A model generated the notes under the pieces. The model was not told where the DNA came from. It ran no database searches and was given only the letters and a program-made list of their open reading frames with translations. From Streptosporangium pseudovulgare (GTDB lineage Bacteria; Actinomycetota; Actinomycetes; Streptosporangiales; Streptosporangiaceae): DNA of 64,000 nt. The stretch spans positions 1-64,000 of the forward strand of contig NZ_BMQJ01000008.1 of NCBI RefSeq assembly GCF_014648055.1, in the 5' to 3' direction. The position numbers and the translations under genes are program-made. Below, piece after piece: positions 8,512 to 17,807 of this stretch. Each line of letters begins with the position of its first letter. Within the stretch, counting starts at the first letter, position 1.

Positions 8512-9738
8512 GTGGATATCACAACCCGGTGTGAGACAGTGACAGATGTGCTCATCCTGGCCGGATGTCCCGTGCACGAGCTGCTGGAACGCCAGGCGAC
8601 CGGCCTGGCCAGGCAACTCGTGCGCGTCTTCGTCGAAGAGATCCCCATCTACCGGCGGCTGCCCAGGGAGGAGCTCGACGGCGACATCACCTGGATCACC
8701 GAGCACAACCTGCGGATGATCTGCGGGGTATTCCGCCACGGGCGCCCGCCCCTCCCCACCGAGCTGACCCCGGTACGTGCCTCGGCCGCGCGCCGGGCCC
8801 AGGAGCGGGTACCGCTCGAAGCCCTGCTGGCCGCCTACAACCTGGGCGCCCGCTGGGTCTGGGACCGCCTGATCGCCCGCGCCACACCGGCCGACTTCGC
8901 CGCGGTGCTCGACATGAACCGCCTCATCTTCGCCTACACCGAGGCGGTGACCTCCGCCGTGTGCACCGCCTACCTCAGGGAACGCGAGGGCATGCTCAGC
9001 CAGGAGCAGCACGCCATGCACGCCGCCGTCTCCGCGCTGCTCGGCGGCGACCCCGCGGCCCTGGCGGCGGTACGGCCGGCACCCGCCTACCTCGTCATGG
9101 CGATCTTCGTGGCCGAGCACCCCGACGAGAAGCAGGACGAGCCCGGCGGGGCCATCGCCGCGCGGCGCAAGCTGGCCAGGATCAGGGCGGCCGTCCAGCG
9201 GCACGCCACCGAGCAGGTCCTCTTCGTGCTCGACGCGGCGGGCGGGCTCGTGCTGCTCCCGGTCGCCTCCGGCGAGGCGCCGGAGGCGACCGGGGTCGTC
9301 GAGGAGATGTCCCGGGCGGCCGGGGTGCCCGTCTGGGCGGCGGCCGAGCGGGCCGTGCCCGCCGAGGTCCCGGCCGCCGCGAAGGTGGCCGAGGAGGTCC
9401 TGGAGGTGGCGCGGGTCTTCGGGCACCCGCCGGGCGCCTACCGGCTGGCCGACGTACTGCTGGAGTACCAGCTCACCCGGCCGAGCCGGGCCACCGCCGA
9501 GCTCGCGGGCCTGCTCGACCCGCTGCTGGACAACCCGGACCTGCTCCGCACGCTCAAGGTCTATCTGGAGACCGGGCTCGACCGCCGCCGCGCGGCCGAG
9601 CTGCTGCATGTGCACCCGAATACGGTCGACTACCGGCTGCGGCGGGCGGTGAGCCTGACCGGGCTCGACCCGGCCGATCCGGCGCAGCTCCAGCGGATCG
9701 GAGCCGCGCTGGCGGCCAGGCGGCTCACGCCCCCCTGA
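8512..9738 (+). CDS. PucR-type transcriptional regulator (CdaR-like, C-terminal HTH)
   Basis: A 408-residue cytoplasmic regulator. The C-terminus has the PucR helix-turn-helix signature, LLRTLKVYLETGLDRRRAAE then LLHVHPNTVDYRLRR. The middle is a GGDEF-like CdaR region and the N-terminus a helical sensor-like domain. The start is uncertain: GTG 8512 has only a weak upstream purine run, and GTG codons at 8539 and 8548 are in frame. The 59-bp repeats directly upstream, each with an inverted repeat, suggest autoregulation. Its end overlaps the convergent SGNH hydrolase by 14 bp. The target pathway is unknown. Confidence 0.85.
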   Translation: MDITTRCETVTDVLILAGCPVHELLERQATGLARQLVRVFVEEIPIYRRLPREELDGDITWITEHNLRMICGVFRHGRPPLPTELTPVRASAARRAQERVPLEALLAAYNLGARWVWDRLIARATPADFAAVLDMNRLIFAYTEAVTSAVCTAYLREREGMLSQEQHAMHAAVSALLGGDPAALAAVRPAPAYLVMAIFVAEHPDEKQDEPGGAIAARRKLARIRAAVQRHATEQVLFVLDAAGGLVLLPVASGEAPEATGVVEEMSRAAGVPVWAAAERAVPAEVPAAAKVAEEVLEVARVFGHPPGAYRLADVLLEYQLTRPSRATAELAGLLDPLLDNPDLLRTLKVYLETGLDRRRAAELLHVHPNTVDYRLRRAVSLTGLDPADPAQLQRIGAALAARRLTPP

Positions 9739-10582
9739 CCGCGGGGATCACCGCGTCCGCGAAGCCGCGCATGCCACGCGCGTTGGGGTGGAAGGGCGCC
9801 GCCGGCGAGGCGGGGACGTAGGGCTCTATCCACCGGGTGTCCGCCGCGGCGCACGGGTCGTGGCCCACGCTCGGCGTCTGCAGGTCGATGAACCCGATGC
9901 CCGCCGCCGCGGCCTGCTCGGCCAGCATCCGGTTGAAGTACTGCAGGGTGGCGCGGACGTAGTTGGCGTCGGAGGGGATGATCGGAACCCGCGGGTAGCA
10001 GCCGTTCGGCGGGGCGTAGGTCCCGTAGCCGACCATGAAGATCCTGGCGCGCGGCGCGCGGGCCCGGATGTCGGCGGCCAGGGTGGTCAGCCTCGGGCGC
10101 AGCGCGTCGGTCTTGACCCGCCAGCTGTCCTGCCCGTTCACCACGTAGTCGTCGTTGCAGGCGTCGCCGACGGGCGGCGGCAGCAGGTTCAGGCAGTCCT
10201 CGATGAACCCGGTCAGGCCCACGTCGTTGGCGCCGATCTGCACGGTGACCAGGGTGGTGTCCGCGCTGAGCGCGTCGAGCTGCGGCGGCACGGAGCCGAG
10301 GTCGGTGCCCTGCGGGGCGTACATGTCCCGGGTGTCGGCGCCCGAGCAGGTGACGTCGCGGAACACCGAGGCCCCGATGGCCCGCGCGGTGAGGTGGGCG
10401 TAGTTGCGGTCGGAGCGCCAGCATCCGAGGTCGGGCAGCACCTGGTTGGGCACCAGAGGCCCGGAGGCGGCCGAGTCGCCCAAGGCCACGTAGACCTCGC
10501 CGGCCGCGGCACGGGCGGGTGAGACGAGGGCGACCGCCGTGGCGGCCACCATGACGATCGCGGTGATCACTGATCGGATCAC
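9725..10582 (-). CDS. Secreted SGNH/GDSL-family esterase
   Basis: A 285-residue secreted hydrolase. A signal peptide (about 1-28, ending SPARAAA) precedes block I VALGDSAASG with the nucleophile Ser, block III VQIGANDVG with the oxyanion Asn, and block V FHPNARGM with the catalytic His. This is the Streptomyces lipase/esterase subgroup of SGNH enzymes. The start is GTG 10582 with GGGAG about 7 nt upstream; the longer open frame is rejected. Six Cys in the mature part suggest disulfides. Esterase activity on lipids or acylated polymers is expected; the substrate is unknown. Confidence 0.88.
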   Translation of the reverse strand: MIRSVITAIVMVAATAVALVSPARAAAGEVYVALGDSAASGPLVPNQVLPDLGCWRSDRNYAHLTARAIGASVFRDVTCSGADTRDMYAPQGTDLGSVPPQLDALSADTTLVTVQIGANDVGLTGFIEDCLNLLPPPVGDACNDDYVVNGQDSWRVKTDALRPRLTTLAADIRARAPRARIFMVGYGTYAPPNGCYPRVPIIPSDANYVRATLQYFNRMLAEQAAAAGIGFIDLQTPSVGHDPCAAADTRWIEPYVPASPAAPFHPNARGMRGFADAVIPAVRGA

Positions 10583-10725
10583 GCTGGACTCCCTTCGGGG
10601 GGTGTCGGCTCGTCGCCGAGGTGGGAGGAGGGAATGCGGTGTCCCGGGACGAAGGAGGGGTGTTCCCGGGGGAGGGGACGACGGGGGACTCGGGAGACGG
10701 CGTCTCAGCGAAAAGGAAGGATCTG

Positions 10726-10775
10726 TCCCGGGACGCACCGCCTGCCGGGAGAGGAGGGGGCGGTGCGTCCCGGGA
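10726..10775. terminator. Long perfect inverted repeat, probable terminator hairpin
   Basis: Perfect 17-bp arms TCCCGGGACGCACCGCC / GGCGGTGCGTCCCGGGA around a 16-nt loop. It lies 67 bp past the stop of the leftward DUF839 gene and has no T tract. The surrounding region 10583-10841 also holds extra copies of TCCCGGGA near 10642 and 10801. Confidence 0.6.
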
Positions 10776-10841
10776 GGCGGGAGCCGTGGGAGACGGGCGT
10801 CCCGGGAGGAGGACCGGGGGAGTGCGGGAGGAGGGGGCGGA

Positions 10842-11960
10842 TCAGCGGCGGAAGGGGCCGCTGATCTCGTAGGTGATGCCGCCCGTCCCCGCTCGCTCGC
10901 CGCTGGTGCCGCGCTGGGAGGAGAAGTACAGGCGGCTGCCGTCGGGGGAGAAGGCGGGGCCGGTGATCTCGGACTCACCCTGGCCGTCGAGCCGCATGAC
11001 CGGCGCGACCACCCGGTCCGGGGTGATGATGTTGATCTCCATGTTGCCGCCGTCCTCGGCGACGTAGAGGTCACCGCCCCGGGTGCCGGTGATGTTGTCG
11101 ACACCGCTGAGCGTCCCGGTGCCGTCGTAGATCGCGCTCACCGTCCGGCGGGTGGCGTCGTAGGCCCACACCTTGCGGTCGCCCTTGGCGGTGAAGTAGC
11201 AGACGCCGTCCGCGTAGTGGCAGCCCTCGCCGCCGCTGAAGTGCCTGGCCGCGCTCACCTGGTGCCTGGTCTGCCGAGCGAGGACGGCGGGCGTGGGATC
11301 GGGCACCGGCCGCCAGACGTCGTCGACGCAGAAGACCTCCAGGCGGCCGCTGGACAGGTCGCCCCAGACGTCCGGGACGAAGCGGTAGAAACAGCCGTCG
11401 TCCTCGTCCTCGGTCAGGTAGACGACCCGGTTGTCGGGGTCACAGGCGGCGGCCTCGTGCTTGAACCGGCCCATCGCGGGACGCTGCTGCGCGCCGCGGA
11501 CGCCGTACGGGTCGGTCTCGTAGACCCTGCCGCGGAAGATCTCCTCGCACGACAGCCAGGTGTTCCACGGGGTGCGCCCGCCAGCGCAGTTGAGGTTGGT
11601 CTCCGACAGGATCCGGTAGGCCCGGTCGATCGAGCCGTCGGCCCTGAACCTGATCGCCGAGGCGCCGCCGATCAGAGGTACCTCGGAGTTGGACACGTAG
11701 ATCCAGCCGGTGCCGTCGGCGAAGCAGGCGCCGCCGTCCGGGGCCGGGTGCCAGAGGATGCCGCCGACGAGGTGGCCCGTCCGGGCGACCACCCTGCTGC
11801 CGAACCCGGCGGGCAACGCGACGCCGTTGGCGTCCGGTACGCCGAGCGGGCCGTACGGGCTCTCACCGGCGAGCGTGGACGAGGCGCGCGCGGCGTTCTG
11901 CCACAGGGTGCCGGAAAGGGCGACGGCGGAGAGGGACGTGATGAAGGTGCGGCGCTGCAT
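10842..11960 (-). CDS. Secreted DUF839 / PhoX-like protein
   Basis: A 372-residue exported protein. The N-terminus MQRRTFITSLSAVALSG has a twin-Arg pattern, suggesting Tat export. The body resembles the DUF839 (PhoX phosphatase-like) beta-propeller group, with NTWLSCEEIF, KHEAAACDPDNRVVYLTEDE and DGSRLYFSSQRG. PhoX enzymes are Ca/Fe phosphatases, but I cannot confirm every metal ligand here, and no PHO box is visible upstream. GGAG lies about 8 nt before ATG 11960. Phosphatase activity is possible but not shown. Confidence 0.78.
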   Translation of the reverse strand: MQRRTFITSLSAVALSGTLWQNAARASSTLAGESPYGPLGVPDANGVALPAGFGSRVVARTGHLVGGILWHPAPDGGACFADGTGWIYVSNSEVPLIGGASAIRFRADGSIDRAYRILSETNLNCAGGRTPWNTWLSCEEIFRGRVYETDPYGVRGAQQRPAMGRFKHEAAACDPDNRVVYLTEDEDDGCFYRFVPDVWGDLSSGRLEVFCVDDVWRPVPDPTPAVLARQTRHQVSAARHFSGGEGCHYADGVCYFTAKGDRKVWAYDATRRTVSAIYDGTGTLSGVDNITGTRGGDLYVAEDGGNMEINIITPDRVVAPVMRLDGQGESEITGPAFSPDGSRLYFSSQRGTSGERAGTGGITYEISGPFRR

Positions 11961-12208
11961 AAGGGGGGCTCCAGTGATCGCCTACATCTCTCTCAAACCA
12001 TGAGCTGACGGCGGTCTTATGGGAACTGTGGAGCGGGGTAAATCTCAGCGGTCAAACCTGTGACGGATCACAAACCCCTCAGGGCGCCCCCGGTCGCGGC
12101 GCGGAGAACACCGGGGACCACCGGAGCCGCCGCGGCCACGGGGACGGCGGGGATGGGGCTCGGCGACGCCGGCGACGCCGGGGACGGCTCGGCGGGGGCA
12201 GGGGCCGC

Positions 12209-13309
12209 TCAGCGGCGGCGGTCGTCCGGGCCGCCCGGCTGGTCGTCGTCGGCCGTGCCCTCGCGGCTGGCGAGCAGGCGGCGCAGGGACAGCAACCGGG
12301 CCGGGTCGGCGTGCCCGGCGGACACCCAGGCGTCCAGCGCGCAGTCGTCACCGAGGTGCGTGCAGCCCTTGGGACAGTGGACCGTGCCCTCGACGAGGTC
12401 GGGGAAGCCGGCGAGGACGGTCTCCACCGACACGTGGGCCAGGCCGAAGCTCCGCACGCCCGGGGTGTCGATGATCCAGCCGCCGTCGGGCAGCTCCAGC
12501 GCCACGGCCGAGGTCGAGGTGTGCCGGCCCCGGCCGGTCACCACGTTGACGTGGGAGACGGCCCGGTTGGCGTCCGGCACCAGGGCGTTCACCAGGGTGG
12601 ACTTGCCCACCCCCGAGTGGCCGACCAGGACGCTGACCCGGTCGCGCAGGTGCTCGCGGATCTCCTCCAGTGAGCCGCCCTTGTGCAGCACCACGTACGG
12701 GACGCCCAGCGGGGCGTAAAGGGAGACCAGCTCGTCGGGCGGGGCCAGGTCGGACTTGGTGAGGCAGAGCAGCGGCTCGATGTCGGCGTCGAACGCGGCC
12801 ACCAGCATCCGGTCGATCATGCGGGGGCGCGGCGGCGGATCGGCCAGGGCCGTCACGATCACGAGCTGGTCGGCGTTGGCCACCACCGGGCGCTCGACGC
12901 CGTCGGTGTCGTCGGTGTCGTCGGCCGAGCGGCGCAGGATCGAGCTGCGGGGCTCGACGCGGACGACCCGGGCCAGGGTGTCGGGGGCGCCGGAGACGTC
13001 GCCGACCAGGGCCACCCGGTCACCCACCACGATCCCCTTGCGGCCCAGCTCGCGCGCCTTCATGGCGACCACGATCCGGCCGGTCGCCGCGGCGTCCCCG
13101 GCGCGGGCCCTGCCGCCCTTCCCGCCTTTGCCGCGACGGCGGCCCCTGCCGTCGCCGGCCTCGACCAGGCAGGTGTAGCGGCCGCGGTCGACCGCCACCA
13201 CCATCCCCTCGACCGCGTCCTCGTGGGCCGGGCGGATACGGGTGCGGGGCCGGGACCCCTTTCCCGGCCTGATCCTGACGTCGTCCTCGTCGTACTGCCG
13301 CTTTCTCAG
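12209..13309 (-). CDS. rsgA: Ribosome small-subunit GTPase RsgA, probably with a CTG start
   Basis: A 366-residue circularly permuted GTPase that helps 30S maturation. An OB-fold N-terminal region is followed by G4 LTKSD, G1 GHSGVGKST, G2/G3 with DTPGVR, and a C-terminal zinc site (CPKGCTHLGDDCAL). The first ATG, 13204, would cut off the conserved lead RKRQYDEDDVRIRPG and RPRTRIRPAHEDAVEG. In-frame codons upstream contain no ATG, GTG or TTG before a TAG stop. They do contain CTG at 13309, preceded by GAGG at about 8 nt. I therefore annotate CTG 13309. It follows aroA with 46 bp between them, likely one operon. Confidence 0.88.
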   Translation of the reverse strand: MRKRQYDEDDVRIRPGKGSRPRTRIRPAHEDAVEGMVVAVDRGRYTCLVEAGDGRGRRRGKGGKGGRARAGDAAATGRIVVAMKARELGRKGIVVGDRVALVGDVSGAPDTLARVVRVEPRSSILRRSADDTDDTDGVERPVVANADQLVIVTALADPPPRPRMIDRMLVAAFDADIEPLLCLTKSDLAPPDELVSLYAPLGVPYVVLHKGGSLEEIREHLRDRVSVLVGHSGVGKSTLVNALVPDANRAVSHVNVVTGRGRHTSTSAVALELPDGGWIIDTPGVRSFGLAHVSVETVLAGFPDLVEGTVHCPKGCTHLGDDCALDAWVSAGHADPARLLSLRRLLASREGTADDDQPGGPDDRRR

Positions 13310-13355
13310 CTTTCCCGCCTCGATCTACCCTCGGCTGCCTTGGTCTTCCCACCCG

Positions 13356-14636
13356 TCACGGGGCGCCGCCGCCCAGCATCGCCTCCCACATGGAGACGAA
13401 CTCGGGGAGGGTCTTACCCGTGGTGGCGATGTCCTCCACCTCCACACCCGGCACGACCAGGCCGATCACCGCTCCGGCGGTGGCCATCCGGTGGTCGGCG
13501 TAGGAGTGGAACACCCCGCCGGTGAGCGGGCGCGGCCGGATCACCAGGCCGTCCTCGGTCTCGGCCGCGTCGCCGCCGAGCCGGTTGATCTCGGTGACCA
13601 GCGCGGCCAGCCGGTCGGTCTCGTGCCCGCGGATGTGCGCGACGCCGCTGATCCGGCTGGGGGAATCGGCCAGGGCCGCCAGCGCGGCGATCGTCGGGGT
13701 CAGCTCGGCCACGTCGCGCAGGTCGGCCTCGACGCCGGTGACGCGGCCGGTGCCGGTGACCGTCAGGCCGGCGGGCGTGCGCTCGACCGAGGCGCCCATG
13801 CCGGCGAGCAGTTCGCGGAGCTGGTCGCCGGGCTGGGTCGTCTCCGCGGGCCAGCCCGGGACGGTGACCGACCCGCCGGTGACCATCGCGGCGGCCAGGA
13901 ACGGCGCGGCGTTGGACAGGTCGGGCTCGACGGTGAACTCCCGGGCGTGGATCGGGCCGGGCTCGACGCGCCAGACGTCCGGCTCGGAGTCGTCGACCCG
14001 GACGCCGAACTCGCGCAGCATCCGGACGGTCATCCGGATGTGCGGCTGCGACGGGATGGGCGGGCCGGCGTGCCGTACGGTCACGCCCTTGTCGAACCGG
14101 GCCGCGGCCAGCAGCAGACCCGACAGGAACTGGGAGGAGCCGGAGGCGTCGAGCGTGACCTCCCCGCCGGCCAGCGGCCCCCGTACGGTGAACGGCAGCG
14201 CGTCGCCCCGCACGTCGGCGCCGAGGGCGCGCAGCGCGTCCAGGATCGCGCCCATCGGGCGCCTGCGCGCGTGCGGGTCGCCGTCGAAGAAGACCTCCTC
14301 GGCGGCCAGCGCGGCGATCGGCGGCACGAACCGCATGACCGTGCCGGCGAGCCCCACGTCGATCCGCGCCCCGCCGGTGACCGGCCCGGGGACGACCTCC
14401 CAGTCGACGCTCGACGCGGTCTCCCCCGAAGGGGTCAGCGTGGCGCCGAGGGCGCGCAGCGCGGCGGCCATCAGGTCGGCGTCGCGGCTGCGCAGCGCCA
14501 GCCGTACGGTGCCGGGGCCGTCGGCCAGCGCGGCGAGGGGCAGGGCGCGGTTGGTCACCGACTTCGAGCCGGGCAGCGGAACGGTCGCGCGGACGGGGTC
14601 GGCCGCGGTCGGCGCGGGCCACAGCGGAGCGGACAT
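13356..14636 (-). CDS. aroA: 3-phosphoshikimate 1-carboxyvinyltransferase (EPSP synthase)
   Basis: A 426-residue shikimate-pathway enzyme joining shikimate 3-phosphate and phosphoenolpyruvate. Family blocks include the N-terminal [32 protein letters not shown] and [12 protein letters not shown]. It has the usual two-domain EPSPS length. ATG 14636 is the start. It precedes rsgA on the same strand and is divergent from the SRAP gene with about 60 bp between the starts. Confidence 0.96.
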   Translation of the reverse strand: MSAPLWPAPTAADPVRATVPLPGSKSVTNRALPLAALADGPGTVRLALRSRDADLMAAALRALGATLTPSGETASSVDWEVVPGPVTGGARIDVGLAGTVMRFVPPIAALAAEEVFFDGDPHARRRPMGAILDALRALGADVRGDALPFTVRGPLAGGEVTLDASGSSQFLSGLLLAAARFDKGVTVRHAGPPIPSQPHIRMTVRMLREFGVRVDDSEPDVWRVEPGPIHAREFTVEPDLSNAAPFLAAAMVTGGSVTVPGWPAETTQPGDQLRELLAGMGASVERTPAGLTVTGTGRVTGVEADLRDVAELTPTIAALAALADSPSRISGVAHIRGHETDRLAALVTEINRLGGDAAETEDGLVIRPRPLTGGVFHSYADHRMATAGAVIGLVVPGVEVEDIATTGKTLPEFVSMWEAMLGGGAP

Positions 14637-14695
14637 GGTGCAAAGCCTACCGGGGCGTCGCCACCCCGTACCGGAACGCGTGGCAAGGTGATGAT

Positions 14696-15457
14696 ATGTG
14701 CGGGAGATACGCGTCTGCGCGGGCCAAGCAGCAGCTTCTTGAGGAGTTCCAGGTCGAGGTCGACGGGGCGGCCGACGAGGACCTCCGGCCCGACTACAAC
14801 ATAGCGCCCACCAAACCGGTCTACACGGTGCTGAGCCGGGCGCCCAAGGACGACCCCGAGGGACATCCGGTCCGGCAGCTCAGGGTGATGCGGTGGGGAC
14901 TCGTCCCCTCCTGGGCAAAGGACCCGTCGATCGGCGCGCGGATGATCAACGCGCGGGTGGAGACGGTCGCCGAGAAGCCGTCGTTCCGCAAGGCGTTCGC
15001 CGAGCGGCGGTGCCTGCTGCCGGCGGACGGCTACTACGAGTGGGGCGTGGTCGAGGGCGCCGGGACCGCGAAGAAGCCGAAGAAGCAGCCCTACTTCATC
15101 CGGCCGGCCGACGGCGGGGTCATGGCGATGGCGGGCCTGTACGAGTTCTGGCGGGACCGCGGCCGCCCCGAGGACGACCCGCTCGCGTGGCTGGTGACCT
15201 GCGCGGTCATCACCACCACCGCCGAGGACGAGCTGGGCGCCATCCACGACCGGATGCCGATGCTGATCCAGCGGGACCGCTGGGCCGACTGGCTCGACCC
15301 CGGGACGGCCGACGCGCGGGAGTTCCTGGTGCCCGCCGGATCGACCGGCCTGTCGGCGTATCCGGTCTCCACCGCGGTCAACTCGGTGCGCAACAACGGC
15401 CCCGAGCTGATCGAACCGCTCGGCGAGGGGGAGGGTGACTCTCGGGTGCTCTTCTGA
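14696..15457 (+). CDS. SOS response-associated peptidase family protein (SRAP, HMCES/YedK-like)
   Basis: A 253-residue SRAP protein. The initiator Met is followed at once by Cys (MCGRYA); after Met removal this Cys forms the thiazolidine crosslink to abasic DNA in the family. The active-site Asn lies in DYNIAPTKP, and Glu and His are present in [11 protein letters not shown] and [10 protein letters not shown]. Its likely role is shielding abasic sites in single-stranded DNA. It is divergent from aroA, as the homolog is near aroA in mycobacteria. Confidence 0.93.
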   Translation: MCGRYASARAKQQLLEEFQVEVDGAADEDLRPDYNIAPTKPVYTVLSRAPKDDPEGHPVRQLRVMRWGLVPSWAKDPSIGARMINARVETVAEKPSFRKAFAERRCLLPADGYYEWGVVEGAGTAKKPKKQPYFIRPADGGVMAMAGLYEFWRDRGRPEDDPLAWLVTCAVITTTAEDELGAIHDRMPMLIQRDRWADWLDPGTADAREFLVPAGSTGLSAYPVSTAVNSVRNNGPELIEPLGEGEGDSRVLF

Positions 15458-15667
15458 GAACCCTCCGTAGCGAACACGTGTAAAAACCACGTCAAGCGGG
15501 CATCCGCTGAGAAAAGCGAGCTTCGCGGCGGGGTCCTCCGGTTCCCCGGCTCCGCCGGGCCTTCCGGTCTCCGGACTCCGCCGCGGTGACTCGCCCCCTT
15601 TCGCGCCTGCCGGGAGAAGTCGGGGTCCCCCTCACAGGTCGCCTGCCTTTTGCGGAGGTGCGGATCC

Positions 15668-16000
15668 GTGGACGCCTCGACCGCGCGTATGCGCCTGGAG
15701 AGCACGCTCACCGAGATCGACCGGTCCATCGTGGTCCTGCGCGGGGACCCCTCGGCCCGGGACGGCCGGCCCGGCTCCGACGCCGGATCGGTCATGACCG
15801 ACACCGACCGCGACCGCGCCCTGCTGGAGGCGGCCGTCCAGCACCGCCGCGCGGTCGTCGAGGCGATCGCGCGGCTGGACGGCGGGCGCTACGGCCTGTG
15901 CGTGGACTGCGGCGCGGCCGTCCCCGAGGGCCGGCTCCAGGCGCGGCCCGAGGCCGAGCGCTGCGTGCCGTGCCAGTCCAGGCGCGAGCGCAGACGCTGA
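15668..16000 (+). CDS. DksA/TraR-type zinc-finger protein
   Basis: A 110-residue protein with a helical N-terminal part and a C-terminal four-Cys finger CVDCGAAVPEGRLQARPEAE then RCVPCQ, the DksA/TraR pattern. I choose GTG 15668 because GGAGG lies about 9 nt upstream; TTG 15650 is in frame but lacks a site. Members bind RNA polymerase or are uncharacterised small regulators. No neighbour gives a clear clue. Confidence 0.85.
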   Translation: MDASTARMRLESTLTEIDRSIVVLRGDPSARDGRPGSDAGSVMTDTDRDRALLEAAVQHRRAVVEAIARLDGGRYGLCVDCGAAVPEGRLQARPEAERCVPCQSRRERRR

Positions 16001-16079
16001 CCCCGACGCGGCGCGGGTGGCACAGGGCCGGGCGGGACGTCGCCGTGCGGCGGCCCGGGGCGGTCCGGGGCCGGGCGGC

Positions 16080-16820
16080 TCAGGGACGGCGGGCGCTGGC
16101 GACCAGGTGGATGCCCACGGTGTCGTCGTCGTCCGGGTGCGCCTCCAGCTCGGTGTTGACCAGCCAGGTCAGGGCGCGCGGGTCGGAGGCGAGCACATGG
16201 TCCACCGTCGAGGGGGACAGCACCGTGCGCGGCCGTATCCACTCCACCTCCAGGCCCGCGCCGGTCAGCAGCTCGCGGAGCTGGCCGCTGCTGAAGCAGC
16301 GGGTGATGCTGCCGTCGGGCCAGGGCACGAGCATGACCTCGTCGGTCTGGCGCAGGTGGGCCCAGAAGTTCTGCTCGGCGAGGATCGCCATGCCCAGCAC
16401 GAGGGAGTCGACACTGACCAGTGCCCGCCCGCCCGGCCGCAGCACCCGCGCGACGTCGGCGATCGCCGACTCGGCCATGAGCTCGATCGACAGCGCGCGC
16501 TCCTCGGCGAGCACGGCGTCCACGCTGCCGTCGGGCAGGAAACGCAGGTCGTCGGCGCGGACCTGACCGACCCGGGATGCGTCGTGCAGCGGCGCCGGGC
16601 CCTCCACCGTGCGGCGGAAGTCGACCACCTCCAGCACCCGGTGCCCGGCCTTGGCCGCCTGCGCGGACCAGCGGCCCCGGCCGCCGGACAGGTCGAGGAC
16701 CGTCGAGGGGCTCTCCGGCAGCCAGCGGGACAGCTGTTCGGAGGCGACCGCGCGGTAGAAGGTCCAGTACGGTCCAAGCGTTCCTGTGCCGTTCAGCTCT
16801 TCGGCCGGGATGGGCAGCAC
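16080..16820 (-). CDS. Class I SAM-dependent methyltransferase
   Basis: A 246-residue Rossmann-fold methyltransferase. Motif I VLDLSGGRGRWS binds SAM, and ADDLRFLPDGSVDAVLAE and RVLRPGGRALVSVDS are later core motifs. The substrate is unknown. GTG 16820 is preceded by AGGAG at 6 nt. It is divergent from sigR with about 160 bp between the starts, a region holding a SigR-type promoter and an inverted repeat. Confidence 0.83.
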   Translation of the reverse strand: MLPIPAEELNGTGTLGPYWTFYRAVASEQLSRWLPESPSTVLDLSGGRGRWSAQAAKAGHRVLEVVDFRRTVEGPAPLHDASRVGQVRADDLRFLPDGSVDAVLAEERALSIELMAESAIADVARVLRPGGRALVSVDSLVLGMAILAEQNFWAHLRQTDEVMLVPWPDGSITRCFSSGQLRELLTGAGLEVEWIRPRTVLSPSTVDHVLASDPRALTWLVNTELEAHPDDDDTVGIHLVASARRP

Positions 16821-16862
16821 GAGCGGCTCCTGGCGTCGGGGTTCCGGTGGTTTGGCTACCTG

Positions 16863-16890
16863 CCGGTACGTATTTTTTTCCCCGTACCGG
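16863..16890. promoter_or_regulatory. Inverted repeat with T-rich centre between methyltransferase gene and sigR
   Basis: CCGGTACG and CGTACCGG form 8-bp arms around a 12-nt centre containing seven T. It lies in the divergent promoter region, 25 bp upstream of the SigR-type promoter. It could be an operator or a short transcript hairpin. Confidence 0.45.
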
Positions 16891-16914
16891 GTTGATCGTC
16901 ACCTTCCATCTTGT

Positions 16915-16941
16915 GGGAACAAGTGACCGATCGGGGGTGTT
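16915..16941 (+). promoter_or_regulatory. SigR-type autoregulatory promoter
   Basis: GGGAAC, an 18-bp spacer, then GTT. This fits the established SigR/SigH promoter consensus GGAAT-N18/19-GTT. It sits just upstream of the long sigR reading frame, matching the autoregulated P2 promoter known for sigR in Streptomyces. Confidence 0.75.
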
Positions 16942-16982
16942 GCAGCGGACAGCACACGATCCTTTCGGAGGTTGGCAAACCG

Positions 16983-17705
16983 ATGCTCGCGTTGAGCGAA
17001 CCCAAGGCCCGCCCCGGTGACCGGTCCTTTCCCGGCGAGCGGGTATCCTCCGCTCAGTACGGAGTCCCGCGTCAGCAGGGCTCCGGCGATCTTAAGGGGG
17101 TGGGTCCGGTCCCTGCGACAGGCCAGGAGACGCTGGAGCAGCGGAGCACGCGGTTCGAGCGGGATGTCATGCCGTATCTCGACCAGCTCTACTCCGCCGC
17201 GCTCAGGATGACGAGGAACCCGGCGGACGCCGAGGACCTCCTTCAGGAGACGTTCGCCAAGGCGTTCGCGTCCTTCCACCAGTTCCAGGAGGGCACGAAC
17301 CTCAAGGCGTGGCTCTACCGCATCCTCACCAACACCTTCATCAACAGCTACCGCAAGAAGCAGCGGGAGCCCAAGCAGTCGGGCGCCGAGGAGATCGAGG
17401 ACTGGCAGCTCGCCAGGGCCGAGTCGCACACCTCCGCCGGGCTGAAGTCGGCGGAGATCGAGGCGCTCGAGCATCTGCCCGACAGCGACGTCAAGCAGGC
17501 GCTCGCCGCGCTGCCCGAGGAGTTCCGCATCGCGGTCTACCTCGCCGACGTCGAGGGGTTCCCGTACAAGGAGATCGCCGACATCATGGGCACCCCGATC
17601 GGGACCGTCATGTCGAGGCTCCACCGTGGCCGCCGCCAGTTGCGGACGCAGCTTGAGGACTACGCCCGTGACCGCGGGCTGATCTCGGCGGAGGGCGCGA
17701 AGTGA
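16983..17705 (+). CDS. sigR: ECF sigma factor SigR (thiol-oxidative stress), with long and short starts
   Basis: A group IV sigma factor close to SigR/SigH. Region 2 contains [20 protein letters not shown] and [15 protein letters not shown]. Region 4 contains [20 protein letters not shown] and [18 protein letters not shown]. The first good start is ATG 16983 (GGAGG 11 nt upstream), giving 240 residues. A second in-frame GTG at 17100, next to AAGGGG, gives 201 residues. Streptomyces makes a long unstable and a short stable SigR from two promoters, and the layout here is compatible with that. rsrA, its anti-sigma factor, follows. Confidence 0.92.
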   Translation: MLALSEPKARPGDRSFPGERVSSAQYGVPRQQGSGDLKGVGPVPATGQETLEQRSTRFERDVMPYLDQLYSAALRMTRNPADAEDLLQETFAKAFASFHQFQEGTNLKAWLYRILTNTFINSYRKKQREPKQSGAEEIEDWQLARAESHTSAGLKSAEIEALEHLPDSDVKQALAALPEEFRIAVYLADVEGFPYKEIADIMGTPIGTVMSRLHRGRRQLRTQLEDYARDRGLISAEGAK

Positions 17706-17721
17706 GCGGGTCGGCCGGCGC

Positions 17722-17790
17722 GTTCCGCGGGGCATGTCCGCGAGCCGTGACGAGCGGGTTCCGCGGGGTGCGCCCGCGGGCCCTGACCAG
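17722..17790. repeat. Imperfect 36-bp tandem duplication between sigR and rsrA
   Basis: Two copies beginning GTTCCGCGGGG at 17722 and 17758. They fill most of the 102-bp gap between the sigR stop and the rsrA start. No terminator is visible, so cotranscription is still likely. Confidence 0.7.
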
Positions 17791-17807
17791 CAGGGCGAGG
17801 TGATCGC

